From Hymenopellis radicata (taxonomy: Eukaryota; Basidiomycota; Agaricomycetes; Agaricales; Physalacriaceae), in contig JADNRX010000003.1 of NCBI GenBank assembly GCA_015501595.1, positions 310,001 to 374,000 on the forward strand: a DNA stretch of 64,000 nucleotides. Reading direction: 5' to 3'. Below, in pieces: positions 49,965 through 63,200 of this stretch. Both the position numbers and the translations under genes were made by a program. Numbering within the stretch: position 1 is the stretch's first letter; every line of letters starts with the position of its first letter. The notes beneath the pieces are model-generated. The model searched no databases, was not told the DNA's origin, and worked only from the letters and a program-made list of their open reading frames with translations.

Positions 49965-52748
49965 ATGACCGCCTCATTGATACGCTCACTTACAGTGCTT
50001 TCTGTGTTATTGCGTCTCGTGGCTGCGTGCGCGGATGGGGACGGACACTCCCATGGTCACTACAAAAGAGCGGTTCCGTCATCACCGCTGAATCTTCCGT
50101 GGCGGCCTCTGGAATGGGGCGATATCAACATTATCCACACCACGGACACACACGGATGGCTTCTCGGACACCAGAAGGCGTCATTTCCTGAGCCCAACTA
50201 CAGGTATGACGCGTCTCTCCATTCGATTCGTCTCAGTGCTCACGATGGCGCTCTTACAGCGGTGACCTGGGCGATTTCGCGTCTTTTGTGACGCATATGA
50301 AGGAGATTGCGATTGTGAGGAGCTGCCCCAACACTAATCCTTAACATTGCTAACAGTGACCATGTAGGAAAAGGACGTTGACTTGCTTCTTGTTGATTCC
50401 GGAGACCTGCACGATGGTATGTGGCTAATTCTACCTTCATTTGCGGATTCGTCAACTCGTATGATAGGAACCGGGTTGTCCGACGGATTTCCACCTGGTG
50501 GCATCGATGCCCACGAGGTAAATCAAGCTTCAAAGCATGTCTCCGCGGCGACTTACGGAACTTTCAGTCCAACGAATTCTTGAAGCAGCTTCCTTACGAC
50601 ATTATGGCTATCGGCAAGTATGTGAAATATGAGCTAGGCTCTTTCCTCGTTCTGATGAGTGTTCATTTTAGCCACGAGCTCTACATCTACAACAACACCC
50701 TCGACATGTACGTGTATCAGAACCCATCTCTTTTCTTTAACGCCTGGACACACTCTCTAGGTACAAAAACTTCGCTCCAGCTCTCAACGGACGATATCTC
50801 TCTTCTAATGTCAACATTACGTTTGTGGATGCTGATAATAACATCGTGAATGTTCCTGTCGGAGGTGAGCATGCGGTGATCTCGGACAGCATTACCGTTA
50901 GTTTAGACGTCTTTTTTTAGATCGCTTTGCCAAGTTCAAGACGAGAAAGTGTGTGCCTGCAATTCTCAGTTCTAGGCTCTGCGCTGACGAACGTAACACA
51001 TTTCAGAGGACGCCAAGTTACAGCATTGGGAGTCTTGTTCGACTTCACTGGCAATGACAACGGTACTACGGTGCAAAAGGTTGAAGACATGGTCAAAGAG
51101 CCCTGGGTAAGACCACCTTCTACCAGAATTGTCTTTGTCCGCTCATCTTTGTCAAGTTCTTGGAAGCTATCCAGGATGAGCCCGATTTTTTCTTGCTTGC
51201 CGGGTAAGCTCTTGTCATTGTGAAAATATTCTTTACTCAAGTCCCTCAGACATATGCCCGTTGTCAACGATAAATGTTCGTTTGTCGGGAATGAGACATG
51301 AATAAGGTCTAATACAACTACAGGGCCGGTAGTGGTCGACGCCGTACGTGCGGTACACGCGAAGACACCGCTCATGATACTTGGAGGTATGTTTCACCAT
51401 GAGGCAGATTTCTATAACTTGAATGACCTTAGGCCACACTCATATCCGCGACTGCATTCAGTTTGATGACAGGTCAATGGCACTAGAAAGCGGACGCTAT
51501 ATGGAGACTGTCGGATGGATGAGTAAGTACCGTATACGCAGCGACTCTATAGCAGATTATTGATCGCTTCCCGAAGGCCTTAAACTGGAAGAACATGATC
51601 AAGGCCTCACCTTCAGCCGGAGATACTTGGACGCCAATCGAGTCACGTACGAGGTACGTTGGAATTATGGGAATTTGTCAAGCTTGTTAAAAACTGATCG
51701 TCATGTCTTAGTATCACACCGCTCGGGAAGCAGTTTCATTCGATACCTTGCAGGGAGAGTCCATAACGCAAGGTTTAAATGAGCTAGCAGCCGACTTCGA
51801 TTTGGCCCTCACATATGGCACGGCACCACACGATTTCACGATATCACAGTGAGTCGTCGTACCCTGGCTAGACTGCGTCTAATATCGGGAACTGAAAAGG
51901 TCACCTTATCCTTCTAATGGCTCTCAGCTATCCCTCTTCATTGAGCAGGTATGACTTTCACGCCAACACCTCTAGTCCTCGCTTATCCGTTGTAGGCTAC
52001 TCCATACACATTGTCCCTCAACAACAGCAGGTCTTCAATTCCCAACATCATGGTCATCAATTCTGGTTCGCAACGATTTGACATCTACGCAGGTCCTTTC
52101 ACTAAAAATGACGTGGTAAGTTGAACGCCAGCACCAGAGAGTTCGATTATTTGACGACATTTTTCTAGATCACTGCCTCGCCCTTCGATGATCCCTTCTT
52201 GTATATTCCTGAAGTGCCGTTGAGCGCCGTCTTGGACACCATACACACAATGAATTCCGCGGGATCCAATAATCGGAGAAGGAGTTTGGAACATGAGGAA
52301 GAATTGTACCGGAGGGGTGACGTGAGTAGTCGTTACAATGACTGGCTTAAGGAGATGGACAGGCGGTATACCGCTCTGGGGCGCAGAGAAGATGTTACCG
52401 ACAACATCACTTTGGGATATGTTACGACCGATGTGAGTCTATTTACTTTCCAACAGTGTTTTGCCGATACTTAATTGTCGCTAGTCGTGCCCTGGGATTG
52501 GTGACGATACTTTGCATACGGCATTGTCATTTTATCCTTCCCCCGACTTCATTGCCTCGAAGACTCCCGACGTCTCGAACGACACTCTGATCGACTTTGT
52601 CTTCGTCAATTTCATCGTTGCCCAGGTTATCCAGACGTTAAACACGGTGCAGTCAGATACGACCTTTGTTGCAGCCGATGCTGGAACGTATGGATCATAC
52701 ACATCGCAAGATGTCCTTGCTGAGTATGCGAAGGCGGCTTGGAATTAA
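49965..52748 (+). CDS. SMN1: Secreted/vacuolar calcineurin-like metallophosphoesterase (5'-nucleotidase type)
   Basis: Binuclear-metal phosphoesterase related to yeast Smn1 (YHR202W) and 5'-nucleotidases. An N-terminal signal sequence ([17 protein letters not shown]) is followed by the metal-binding motifs in order: [26 protein letters not shown] (split by an intron between Asn and His), and [10 protein letters not shown] His-rich motif near the N-terminus (GDGHSHGH) is notable. The C-terminal domain ([59 protein letters not shown]) is the substrate-binding half of the family. Numerous short GT-AG introns are required to join these pieces; the final exon ends at WN and TAA. Expected in the vacuole or secreted. 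The substrate is not established. Confidence 0.85.
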
Positions 52749-53036
52749 GCACCGTTACTTACACTAATAGTCTACCAGTTCTAATACGATCTTGATTCTG
52801 AAAGTAACGGCGATAAGCAGTCGACAGTACGGCTGGCGCACCGTATTCCCGAACTTGAAAGGCCCTTGGCAACACCGGCTCGCGGCCCCACGGGGAACGC
52901 TTTTCGAAATGTGAGGTCACTGGGTCGAAGCGACAAGGGCCGTGCGGTCCGTCTCTAACCGCTCTCTTCCAAACGTATTAATATTAGGACTAAACTGAAA
53001 TGGACTGTGTGATTTTCCTCCTTTTCGCTCTCTGCA
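52749..53036. promoter_or_regulatory. Promoter region of the A-T-R reductase
   Basis: 288 bp between genes. A T/C-rich stretch (GATTTTCCTCCTTTTCGCTC, 53012-53031) lies directly upstream of the start. No clear TATA box. Confidence 0.4.
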
Positions 53037-56000
53037 ATGCCTGCTGCTACTTTCAAAGCCAAGTCGCTCACCGAGCTACTTACCATTCGGGCTCGCGATC
53101 AACCCAACGACCCCTTCATCTACACTGGTGATGCTGCCGACGGGCCCAACATTATCTTGAGGTCCCTCACGTATGTTTGATACGCCAGAAATAACGAAAA
53201 TGGTCTCATCCTCTCCTCCCTAGGTTCTCGCAGACTGAAGCTGCAGTTGACCGCCTCGCCTGGCATTATGCAGGTCTCGGTATTGCACCCAAGGTCGCCC
53301 CCGGAGAGATTCCCCCAGTGAAGATCGTCGCTGTTCTTACCAGCACGGCAATCGATGAATCCCTCCTCGAGATGGCTCTTGCCAAACTCGGCCTCAGTGC
53401 CCTTCTACTTTCGGTCAACAATTCTGTGCCTGCGATCGCTCACTTGACCAAGTTGACCAAGGCGACGCATCTTATTTACGGAAGCAAGTTCGTTCAGGAA
53501 GCCAAGGAAGCCAGAGATGTGCTCAAGTCGCAAGGCTACGAGATCGACATTCACCCGGACCAGCGTTTCCCTCTTTGGGGACCTGAAGGAGTCGAGAACT
53601 CCAAGATCAAGCCGTTCAAACCTGTTCTCACCCCAGAGCAGGAGACTTCCCGCCCTGCTGTCATTCTTCACTCCTCAGGATCGGTAGGACCAATGCTTCG
53701 CCTATATGTACCCGCTAACGATCCGGTAGACTGGTTTCCCCAAACCCGTTCACATCACCCACTACGGTCTCATCGCCAATGTTGCTCTCAACCAGAACAA
53801 GCCTGGTTTCAGTACACTCCCCGTCTTCCATGGTTACGGTCATTTTGCAGTGTACGTTCTTTTTGCGGTCATTCGAGCCCTTGGTTGACCGCGTTTAGGT
53901 TCCGATGCATGTATCCCGGTCTTCATCTGACGCTCTTCCCTCCCCATTTGCCCTTGACATCCGACAATATCTGTGCCGTTCTCGCTTCCTCTCCTCCCGT
54001 TCGTCAATGCTTCGCAGTGCCCTATGTTATCAAGGTATGTTACGTTTATGCCTAAACATTCCCAACACCAATTGGATATCCACAGCTTTTGGCAGAAACT
54101 GCAGAGGGAGTCAATGCTCTCGCAAGCTTTGACACCGTCAGTTACGCTGGGGCACCTCTCCCCGACGATCTTGGTGATCGCCTCGTTAAGTCTGGCGTCA
54201 ACCTGCTCAGTATATACGGGACGACTGAGACCGGATCTCTCCTGAACTCTAACCGTGACTTCACCGCCGACAAGCTGTGGAACTGGGTTCGCCCTCTGCC
54301 TACGTCGCTCAACTACCTCGTCTTCGAACCTCAGGGTGCTGACACCTTTGAGGTTGTCATTAAGGATGGATATCCTCCAAAGGTGGGTATCCACGTCTGG
54401 CTCTCGATCGAACGAGTACCTCATAAATTGTTATAAGATCGAAACCAACCGTCCTGATGGATCATACGCAACGAAAGATCTCTTCCTTCGCCACCCAGAA
54501 CACAAGAACTTGTTTAAGTATGTTGGCCGACTAGATGACACCCTCGTCCAAATATTGGGTGAGAAGACGAACCCTGTACCCATGGAACTATGCATCCGAG
54601 GAAACAGTCCATATGTGGCCGAAGGTGAGCTTGAGATCACTAAACGCTGACTTGCATGACTCATGTTCGCGCAGCTGTCGTTTTCGGCGCGGGACGTCCA
54701 CAGACCGGTTGTTTGATTCTCCCGTCAGAACTCGCCAAGGACCTCACGCAAGAACAGTTGATGGAGAAGGTTTGGCCTGTTATCGAGCAAGCTAATGCTG
54801 AAGCGCCCACTCATTCACGTCTACTTCCCGAAATGGTCGAGTTCTTGCCGTACATCTCTTTGTTTATCGTTAGTTACACCCGCCTCAATTCCCTTCAGTT
54901 ATGGAACTACGATACCGGTCGCTACGAAGATGAGCATTCTTCGTCCGGCTTGCTACGCGAAGTTTAAGGATCTCATCGGTATGTCTTACACTTTATATGC
55001 TCGGGGCTTGCTGACCTTCAAATAGACAGCATCTATAAACGATTTGACCGCGATGACGAGGAGGTGGAAATGAAGGCACTGAATGGACTCGAATTGGAAG
55101 ACTATCTGTACAACACCATTGCCACGGCACTTGGTCCCAGCAGATCGGCTAAGCTGGACAAGAAGGTTGACTTGTTCTCGTTCGGTGTCGATTCGTTGCA
55201 GGCGACGAGGATCAGGAACAGTGTGCAGAAGGAGATTGAGCTCGGTGGCCATTCTCTTAGTCAAACAGGTGCGGTTGACTGCGCTGAGCGAGAGGCATTA
55301 CTAATGCTCGATTAGTGGTCTACGAACATCCATCGGTCGAGAAACTGGCCGCTTTCCTTACTCGTCTTCAGAGCGGGGATGGTGCAGTAGAAAGTCAGCA
55401 CGAAGCGAAGATGTTAGCTTTGCTGGATAAGTGGATTGCCAAAGTCGGAAGTCATTCCGCCGGCCCGAATGCGCCATCAAAGCCCGTCGATGCTCGCGTG
55501 ATCGTGAGTTGTCCAAATTTAGTATATCAGCATTCATCTGATTATCTCCTTGTAGATCTTGACCGGCGCAACTGGATCTTTGGGAGCACACATCCTCGCC
55601 AATTTGACTGCTTCGTCTTCTGTCCGCAAAGTTATCTGTCTTTCGCGTGCGAAGTCCCATGCCGATTCCCTCGAGCGTGTCAGGGAGTCGGTCAAGCTCA
55701 GGAACCTAACTATTGACGAGAGCAAGGTCGTCTCCTACGCTTCGAACGCTCAGAATGAGCTTCTTGGGCTTACCAAGGAAGAGTACGATTCTCTCAAGGG
55801 ACAGGCTACCGATGTCATCCATGTGAGCCACACGATAGCTCTCGCACTGTATCATGAGCTCATACATCTATCATAGAACGCCTGGCCCGTCAACTTTGTC
55901 CTGAACATCGATTCTTACGACGAGCACATTGGTGGCGTTGTGAATCTCATCAATCTTTGTCTTCAGACTCCCTGGTCCGAACCGGCAACCTTCCTCTTCA

Positions 56001-56846
56001 GTTCGTCTATCAGTTGCCGACAAGGCTCTCCCGACCCGACTTGCCCTGAGAATTTCCCGCCATCGACCGCCACCGCCGCGGGCACTGGCTATGCGCAATC
56101 GAAGTGGACCGTTGAGAAGTTGATGGAGAAGGCCACGGAGAAGAACGGGCTTCCCGTCTCTGTTCTTCGCATTGGTCAAATGGTCGGCGACTCTGTACAC
56201 GGTATCTGGAATGAGACGGAAGGTATGTCTATTACTTAAATCCAGTTTGTGCTGCTGACCAAGTCTTCATTGAGCCTGGCCCTTGATGTTCAAGAGTGCG
56301 AACACTGTTGGCGCGCTGCCCGTATACGACGAGGTGCGTTTTTTCCCCTTTGTCGACTGCTACGTCTTATTCACATCTATACCAGAACCCCTCGTGGCTT
56401 CCTGTCGACTTTGCTGGCAAGGGCATTGCCGAGGTCGTTCTGAGCACCTCCAAGCCAAAGGCTGCCGTGTACCACATCGTCAATCCCAACAGAGATGCCA
56501 ACTGGGAAAGCATCATCGACGGACTTGCATCCAGCGGTCTCAAATTCGAAAAGGTCGACAAGAACGCTTGGATCGAGCGCTTGGCCACGTCGGAACAAGA
56601 CCCTGCAAAGAACCCCACCGTTAAACTTCTGGTTAGTCCATCACTTTTGGTGGTTGTCGAATTCGACTCATCGTACTTTAGCCCTTCTTCCGCATGCGCT
56701 TCGGTCCCAACTTTAAGAAGCCTATGGTGTTCCAGACCGACGAGACGTTGAAGATTGCCCCGAGTCTTGGTCAGACGCCCGCTGTCAGCGCTGAACTGGT
56801 CGGGAAATGGGTTGTACATTGGAGAAAGACTGGATTCATCAACTAG
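53037..56846 (+). CDS. Adenylate-forming carboxylic acid reductase (A-T-R, NRPS-like)
   Basis: Multidomain enzyme that activates a carboxylic acid as AMP ester, loads it on a phosphopantetheine arm and releases it reductively as aldehyde. Roughly 1,050 aa over many exons separated by short GT-AG introns. A domain: core motif HSSGSTGFPKPV (split by an intron), YGTTETGS and LFLRHPEHKNLFKYVGRLDD. T domain: LFSFGVDSLQATRIRN with the Ser that takes phosphopantetheine. R domain: GATGSLGAHILANLT (NADPH-binding), VIHNAWPVNF, FLFSSSI, GYAQSKW (catalytic Tyr/Lys) and VLRIGQMVGD. There is no condensation domain. Substrates in basidiomycetes include aryl acids and amino acids; which one here is unknown. 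The start is MPAATFKAKSLTELL. Confidence 0.92.
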
Positions 56847-57185
56847 ATGTATCATACTTAGATTTGCTTGTACAACATCATTAGCACAATATAGAACTTG
56901 ACGCCTGCTCCGAGCTTCCGTTAGTGCCTTTTTCCAGGTAATGACAGTAGAAGACGCGTTGATAACGCTCGAAGCAAACTCATAATGTGATCAGCGTAGA
57001 ACGTCATATCATTGCAGATGGATAGCTAGATGTACAACAATACTTAAAGCACGACAGTAGAGAGACAGAGTAGGTAGGAAGGAAAGGCAGCACACGACAT
57101 AAAAAACAATACTCGACAAACAATCCAGAGTCGTATAGATTTGAGATCGTCCAACTACAAATACATAATGCCTGTAGCAGCGAGT
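56847..57185. other. Convergent intergenic region
   Basis: 339 bp between the stops of the A-T-R reductase and forkhead gene 3, holding the 3' flanks of both. No gene or repeat seen. Confidence 0.5.
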
Positions 57186-59911
57186 TCACCACCACCTGGT
57201 CATCTTGCCAGGCGACCGGCCGGGGCTGTCATACAACAGTTGGGCCCTAGAGCGTCCAAAGAGGCCGGCGGGGCTATCGCCATGTCCAGCAGAGTTCATC
57301 CTATTGAGCTCGTCGTCCAGCAGGGAGGCGGGATCATGTGGATCAAACATTCCACGATATGGCGAAGACATACTGCCAGGCGTTCGGAAGGGCGAATCGC
57401 CGCTCAAGAACGGGAAGAGTTTTCGCGGAGTCACAGGTGGTCCGCTGCCGGAAGAAACGGTGCGCTTTGTGGATGGTGTCTTGAGTGCGTCGGGCTCCTC
57501 GTCGTCTTCCAGAAGACCATAGGAGGCAAAGGGCGGAGGATTCAGATTCGACTTGTAATGCGCCAAACTGGTGGAAGGGCTCATGTGTAGCCCTTGGTGC
57601 GATATGGGTGTACGGATCGGCGAAAGATATGAACTGTGGAAAGGTTTTGGCGGTGGCGTTGAGGGTCGAGCTACCGCGTCGTCTATCGGCGGAGGTGACC
57701 CCAACCTCCTTTTGCCCTTTGCAGCTCTCGACGAAGCTTTCAAAGGGTTGGAGCGCAAGCCCAAAGTTGGCGAAGCCGGGGCTTTGCTCTAAACGAAGGC
57801 ATTAGACATAACAAATATCGAGCTATACAAAGCTGCACTGACCTTTACTTTCTTCTGCCTCCTGCCCTTCACTTTCACGAGGGGTTCGTCATCCTCGTCA
57901 TCAGAAGCCATAAGCATAGCAGGGGCAGCATACTTCAGCTGGATACCGGGCTGGAGAGAGTCGTTATCCTTGGCAGGTGCCTCACCCCAGAATTGGACAG
58001 GATTCAGCTTAGGCGCTGCAAACACATCGTCGTACTGGTCGCCATCGAGCTCGTCAACGTCGTCGCGAGCAGGGTCAGCGACATGGACTGCCGAATGCAA
58101 ATCCTTGACGCTCACGGTCCCGTCCATCTCAATATCACTCGTCGATACTGGCGGACTAGAAGAGCTGTCATTCGGGGTGAGAGATGGCACTGAACTCATG
58201 ACCGAAGATGTGGAAGCAGCGGACGTCAGATGAGCGGGTGGCGTCCACTTCTGTGTTATGGGGGAAGAAGGGTCGTGAGCTTCGTCTTCAGCCTGAGGAT
58301 CAGCAGACGCTGTCGGGACTGAACCTTGCTTGGATGAATTGTCGGTAAGTTGGCGGTAGCCGGATGATGCGGGAAGCGGGGGAAAGATAACCTCAGCCGG
58401 TAAGGTCTGCGGAAGGCAACTGTCATAATAAGATTGGTGATGTGGAGTAGGTCGCGATGGAGGAAAAATGGGATGCGTGGCCGAAGGTAACGGCTGGGGA
58501 GCGGCTTTGGTATTTCTAGGCCTTTTAGCCTTTCTTTCTGCATCAGCCATGTCCTCGAGTTTTGGACGCGCCCTCTTGTTACCGGCAGAAGAGCCTGGCT
58601 TGTCCTTGACCTTCATATCGTTGCAAAGCTGTTTCCTGAAGCCACCGTCCTTGAAGCACAGGAGATCCTGATCCCAGATGGCCCACTGCGTGCGACCAAG
58701 AGCTCGCTCCCGCGTGACCTTGCGGAACACGACGGTGGTACTGAGAACGTGACGAATGCTATTCATCCATGTTGTCTCACCCCGTTTAAAGTAGGGATAG
58801 ACAATGGTGATCCAGTCATAGATTTCCTGCAAGGTGAGACGGTGATCCGGCGAGGAAAGGATCGCCTGGCCGAGAATAGCAGCGTACGAGCATTCGGGTT
58901 TGGTCGGTGAATATGGCCCCGGTGGCAGCGTATACGGCAGACCATCATACTCCTCCTCACTCGGTTGTGGACCCATCGGGCCAGGAGAAGAGACGAGATT
59001 GAAGACGCCTCTCACAGGTGATGATGGAGGAGACGATGTGGGGGGTGGCGATGAAGGTGGCAAGGGAGAAGGTCTAGAGCTAGGAGGCTTTATGATACGG
59101 ACGGGTGATGGAGTGACGGGTGCCTTGAGTTGTTTCGCAACCTCCGCCGTGGCTTTTGGCGGGGGTGCATACTGCGGGTAATAGTAGTGGAGACTCGGTA
59201 AGGGAATCAAGGCAGCTGCTGAACGTGTAGGAGTGGGAGATTCTGTCCTAGAGGGGGCCTTTGCTGCATTCAACGATTGTGCAGCTGTATGGGCTCTATA
59301 ATATTTACTCTGTTGAGGTGTCAATGGCGGAGGAGACTGTCTCGCCTGCCAAAAAGGGTCTTGAGCGGTTGCCAAGAACAAAAATGCTATTTTTTACTCA
59401 CAGAGGTCGATGTTGACGCGCCTGAATCCTCGGGAGCATCGTCGCGCGCTGATTCGACGCTGACGCTCCCTCGCGACGCGCTCGGCGACGGCGACGGCGG
59501 GGCCGCACGATCCCGACGGCCTCTGCGCTCCTTCTTCTCCTTTCTAGCGAGCCTCTGGCGCTCAATGACAATCTCCATGCTATCATACTGGCGTACGGGC
59601 ATGAGTGCATCTGTGGGCTCCGACTTGACGGGGGTCGATGGCGGCGGCGACGCGTCTCGCAACGATGTGGAGCTCGCCCGCGAATACGAACGCGACGAGG
59701 TGGTCACAGACATCGTCGAGACCGAATTTGAGCGCATCTTGGAGCCTGAGCTGGCCATGCTCGCCGAGTCGTGGGAGGAGACGCGTGAAGAAAAGGCGCT
59801 GTCCGTCGTTAAAAATTGGCGCATCTGATTCGTGCGCATGTTGAGCTCCTCGCGCGTGATGCCCATCGAATTAAGAAGCTGAGAGATGGGCGAGGCCTGT
59901 TGGTTCGCCAT
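57186..59911 (-). CDS. Forkhead transcription factor 3 (canonical forkhead domain)
   Basis: 871-aa regulator in three exons (59911-59402, 59345-57843, 57788-57186; introns of 56 and 54 nt). The N-terminus MANQQASPISQLLNSMGITRE is followed by Ser-rich sequence. The forkhead domain begins LPYTLPPGPYSPTKPECSYAA and continues ILGQAILSSPDHRLTLQEIYDWI, VYPYFKRGETTWMNSIRHVLS and QWAIWDQDLLCFKDGGF. It keeps the helix-3 NSIRHxLS signature missing in forkhead 1 and 2. Basic NLS-like stretches (NKRARPK, RKAKRPRN) and an acidic patch (ASDDEDDEP) lie downstream. The C-terminus has TPRKLFPFLSGDSPFRTPG, which contains TP/SP sites suited to CDK phosphorylation. The target genes are unknown. Confidence 0.9.
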
Positions 59912-60269
59912 TCTTCGACTACAAACGAGATGGGCCCAGCGACAAATTGTCGATCCTCAGCGAGCAGCCGCGGAGAGAAACAGGGCTGGTTACAGGAAGA
60001 CGTTCTCGTCGTCGTGACCTCTGGCGATGGCACGGGAATGAGATGTGCTGCAGTGTGCACAGTGGGCGACTGAAAAATGGTGGGCCACGAGATAGTAATA
60101 CAGTCCAAAGACGGTAACTGGACGGTAAATACCACGTCGGAGTTGGGAACAACCAGCGCCGTCCGGGTCGCGCCGTGCCCGGCCTCATGTTTTATTTCAT
60201 TGTTCTTATCAAAGCTAAACAATGCACAAGTACAAAGGAGTCAACGATGGATACTATGAATACAATAAA
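59912..60269. promoter_or_regulatory. Promoter of forkhead gene 3 and 3' flank of LIG4
   Basis: 358 bp between the start of forkhead gene 3 and the LIG4 stop (both minus strand). Open minus-strand sequence without domain similarity; treated as regulatory/UTR. Confidence 0.45.
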
Positions 60270-63200
60270 TTATGGCTGAAATTCTGAGCAGACCCTCAGT
60301 AATGTGACAATCACTGAATACAAGACTTACCATCTTCGTCAAGGAGTGTCTGTTCATCCAGACAAGCGTGAATGAAGTCCGAAATGATCAAGTGTCTTCG
60401 CTTCGGCCTGTCAATGACACGCGATGAACAATGGCACGCAAATTTTCAGGGATAGAAGACATACTTGGACGTCTGGTTTATGAGCTGCAACCGCCGGCTG
60501 TCGTCACGTTTATCGAGCACAACGTGAGTCATTTTCGGCTCATCTAAATCAACAATGCGGCCTCCGTTGGCAACAACAGTCTTCTCCAGTTCTTCGAAAC
60601 TGTGTGTGGCTTGATGAACGCCTGATCATCACCTCGCTAAACAGCTAACGGACCTTTTGTCAATGTCACGCTCGTATTTTGATTTCACGGACATGCCATG
60701 CCGGCGTGCATTCCTTGGCGAATCTAGATAAAAGCATCTAGCGTCCACATATCAGCCATCCATCCGACAGAATGACTGGCAGCAACAACACTCACAGATG
60801 CTTGAAGATAAGCTCCGTGTCATATTCCATTGCAGTTTCATCCTCGCCCATCTTCACTTGCTCTGGCTCCTCCTCCGACTATTGATATATCACAGAAGAC
60901 AATGCAATCCAGCGAAAAGCGCGTACCTTGACGTTATTCTCGTCCTCATGCGCCGGATCTATTTCTGGATGTTCGTCTTCCGCGTCGTCATTCGTGACCT
61001 TCAGCCAGTCATCCATGTCGCCCTCCTCACATCTGCGTTGACCGAATCAGCATCCGATTCCGTGGCGAATCATCCTCAAGCAGAGAAGACTTGGGCTCGT
61101 CGACGTGCAGCCATTCCGCTAGCGCCGGATCTATCTCCTCCTTCTTGGGAACAACGGCGGCGGTATTTGTACTCGGACCCGGCCTTGAGCCACTGTCAGC
61201 TTCATCTTTGTCGGCTTTCAGTTGAACATTCTGCTCCTGTCTCTCAGGTGTTTCTTCCATGCGATATTCGTCGGTTTGCTGACGTTCTTCTGTGGCGAAA
61301 ACAAAATACCTAGCAAAATAATGAGTGTCATACATATAATCAGGTCTCAAGATCTGAGTACCGTTTCGAAAGAGGTGCTTGTCGATCTAGCGAAATCGAA
61401 TCCGAAACCCAGTCAGGCTTCAAAACGTCATGTATGCCTTTCTTGATCATCAAACTCAGGTCATAGGCTAAGGCGGACTGCGTTTAACAAAGGAGCATGA
61501 GGATTTTTTGAACGTACGGATTACGGTGCCCATGAAAACAACGAAGAAGTCTCCATTGTTCACTTTTGGTGCAACCATCTGGGAACGACCTCCGTTTGCA
61601 ATGAGTCTACGAGGACAATTAACTGTGTTTCTTCTAAATCGGCTAAGCTAACTCACAATTTCTGCATGTCCTTCTTGTCTTTGTCTCCACTTCTAGACTT
61701 TGGATCCGCGATCACGACTGCGAGAAGGGTGAGAGGGAAGTTTCCTGACCAGACTAGTTCACATACCGAACTTTAGGCCATTGAAGATGTCAGATTCAAC
61801 AGTAATATCCTTAGCGCTAGGTCCTTGGTAGTCCGAGTTGACCATGGCCTAAGGTTGAATTAGTCGCGTTCTAGTCCTTGATTACATTATACCTTTGCTT
61901 TGGTCCTACCGGTCTTCTTCTTGTTCGACTTGGTGCTACAGCATAATGAGACATGCGCTTTTCAGCTGACGCCACATAGGACATGCCTTATATCACTTTC
62001 TATTTTCCTCTTTGACACCGTCTTCAAGCTCTCGTGGATTCCTATGCGAATCATGAGAATTGACTAGCATAGAAAATGACTGAGTAATGTTACCCTCGTC
62101 CGTAATACAATCAGTGATGTACAAGTCGGTTCGAATGGCGACAGCCCGAGGGAACCGCATTGTGTATCCCATATGATACTGATCTAGTACGTTTCTAAGG
62201 CTTTAGAATCGAATTAAACGGGATATACCACTAACCTGACTTAACGATTTCCGCCGCCTTGACTTTCAGAATGAACGAGCTGTAAAGGCGATCAGTAACG
62301 GGATCGAAAAGCTAGAAGATATCGAACTCTTCTGGCTCCAGATAGACGTCTCCCTTGTCTTCTGGGGTCTTTTTGGCAGTTTTGTAGAACGCCGGAGGAT
62401 TTTTGGGATCCCATTTCTTCCAAGGCTTACTTCGAACCCATAGGTAATCGGCATAGGTGAGTCCGGATCCTATACGAACAAACGACCGATATCTGACATG
62501 CAGTGAGCACGACGAGCATTCAAGCATCGAAAAACGAACTTCACGTCGTCGTCGTCGGCACCGGGTCCGGTCTCAACAACAGCGCATACCAGGGTTGAAA
62601 CGCCACCGCCACGCGAGCCAGTACCATAATTGCCGGCTGAGAACTGTTTGAATGCACTGCAGATCTCCGAGGATGTACGTGGCGTACCAATGACAATCAC
62701 ATCAACCGTTTCACCCATATTGTCCTACATACGGTCAGATTGATTGGTGGCGTTCAGAGCACGGAGCGCGACGTACCATGTATTCCGGCTTGACTTTAAT
62801 CCAGTCTTTGTTTCTGCCATTGAGAACGTACTTGGACAGTGGGTGCTTGATCACTAGGCCTTCTCCTCGCGACGCCATGACTTCGTCCATTTTCTGCCTT
62901 ACATCGGCTGCGGTTGATCCTTTGAACTCAATGGCAAACTCGATTCGTCCGGGAATCTCCTTCAGACAGGCTCTCATGTTCTTCTTGCGATACGATGTAC
63001 TCTTATCCAACAGAGAATTGCCATTCAAATATAACAGGTCGAACACCTTGACTAGACGGACTTTCAGTCCTGATAGTCAGCAGCGAAGACATAATACTCA
63101 CAGCACGGTCGGGGCATGTTAGCTTTCTTGGTTTTGTCTACGAAGTGTCAGTGTAGCCGAAAGGAAGTCTAAGCCGAACATCTACCTCCTGCAGCCGTCT

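Noticed and set aside
57205..57805. Plus-strand open frames opposite forkhead gene 3
   Set aside because: They mirror the codon bias of the minus-strand coding exon and have no domain or splice support.
59277..59828. 183-codon plus-strand frame opposite forkhead gene 3 exon 1
   Set aside because: Antisense shadow of a Ser/Arg-rich coding exon; composition explained by the real gene.
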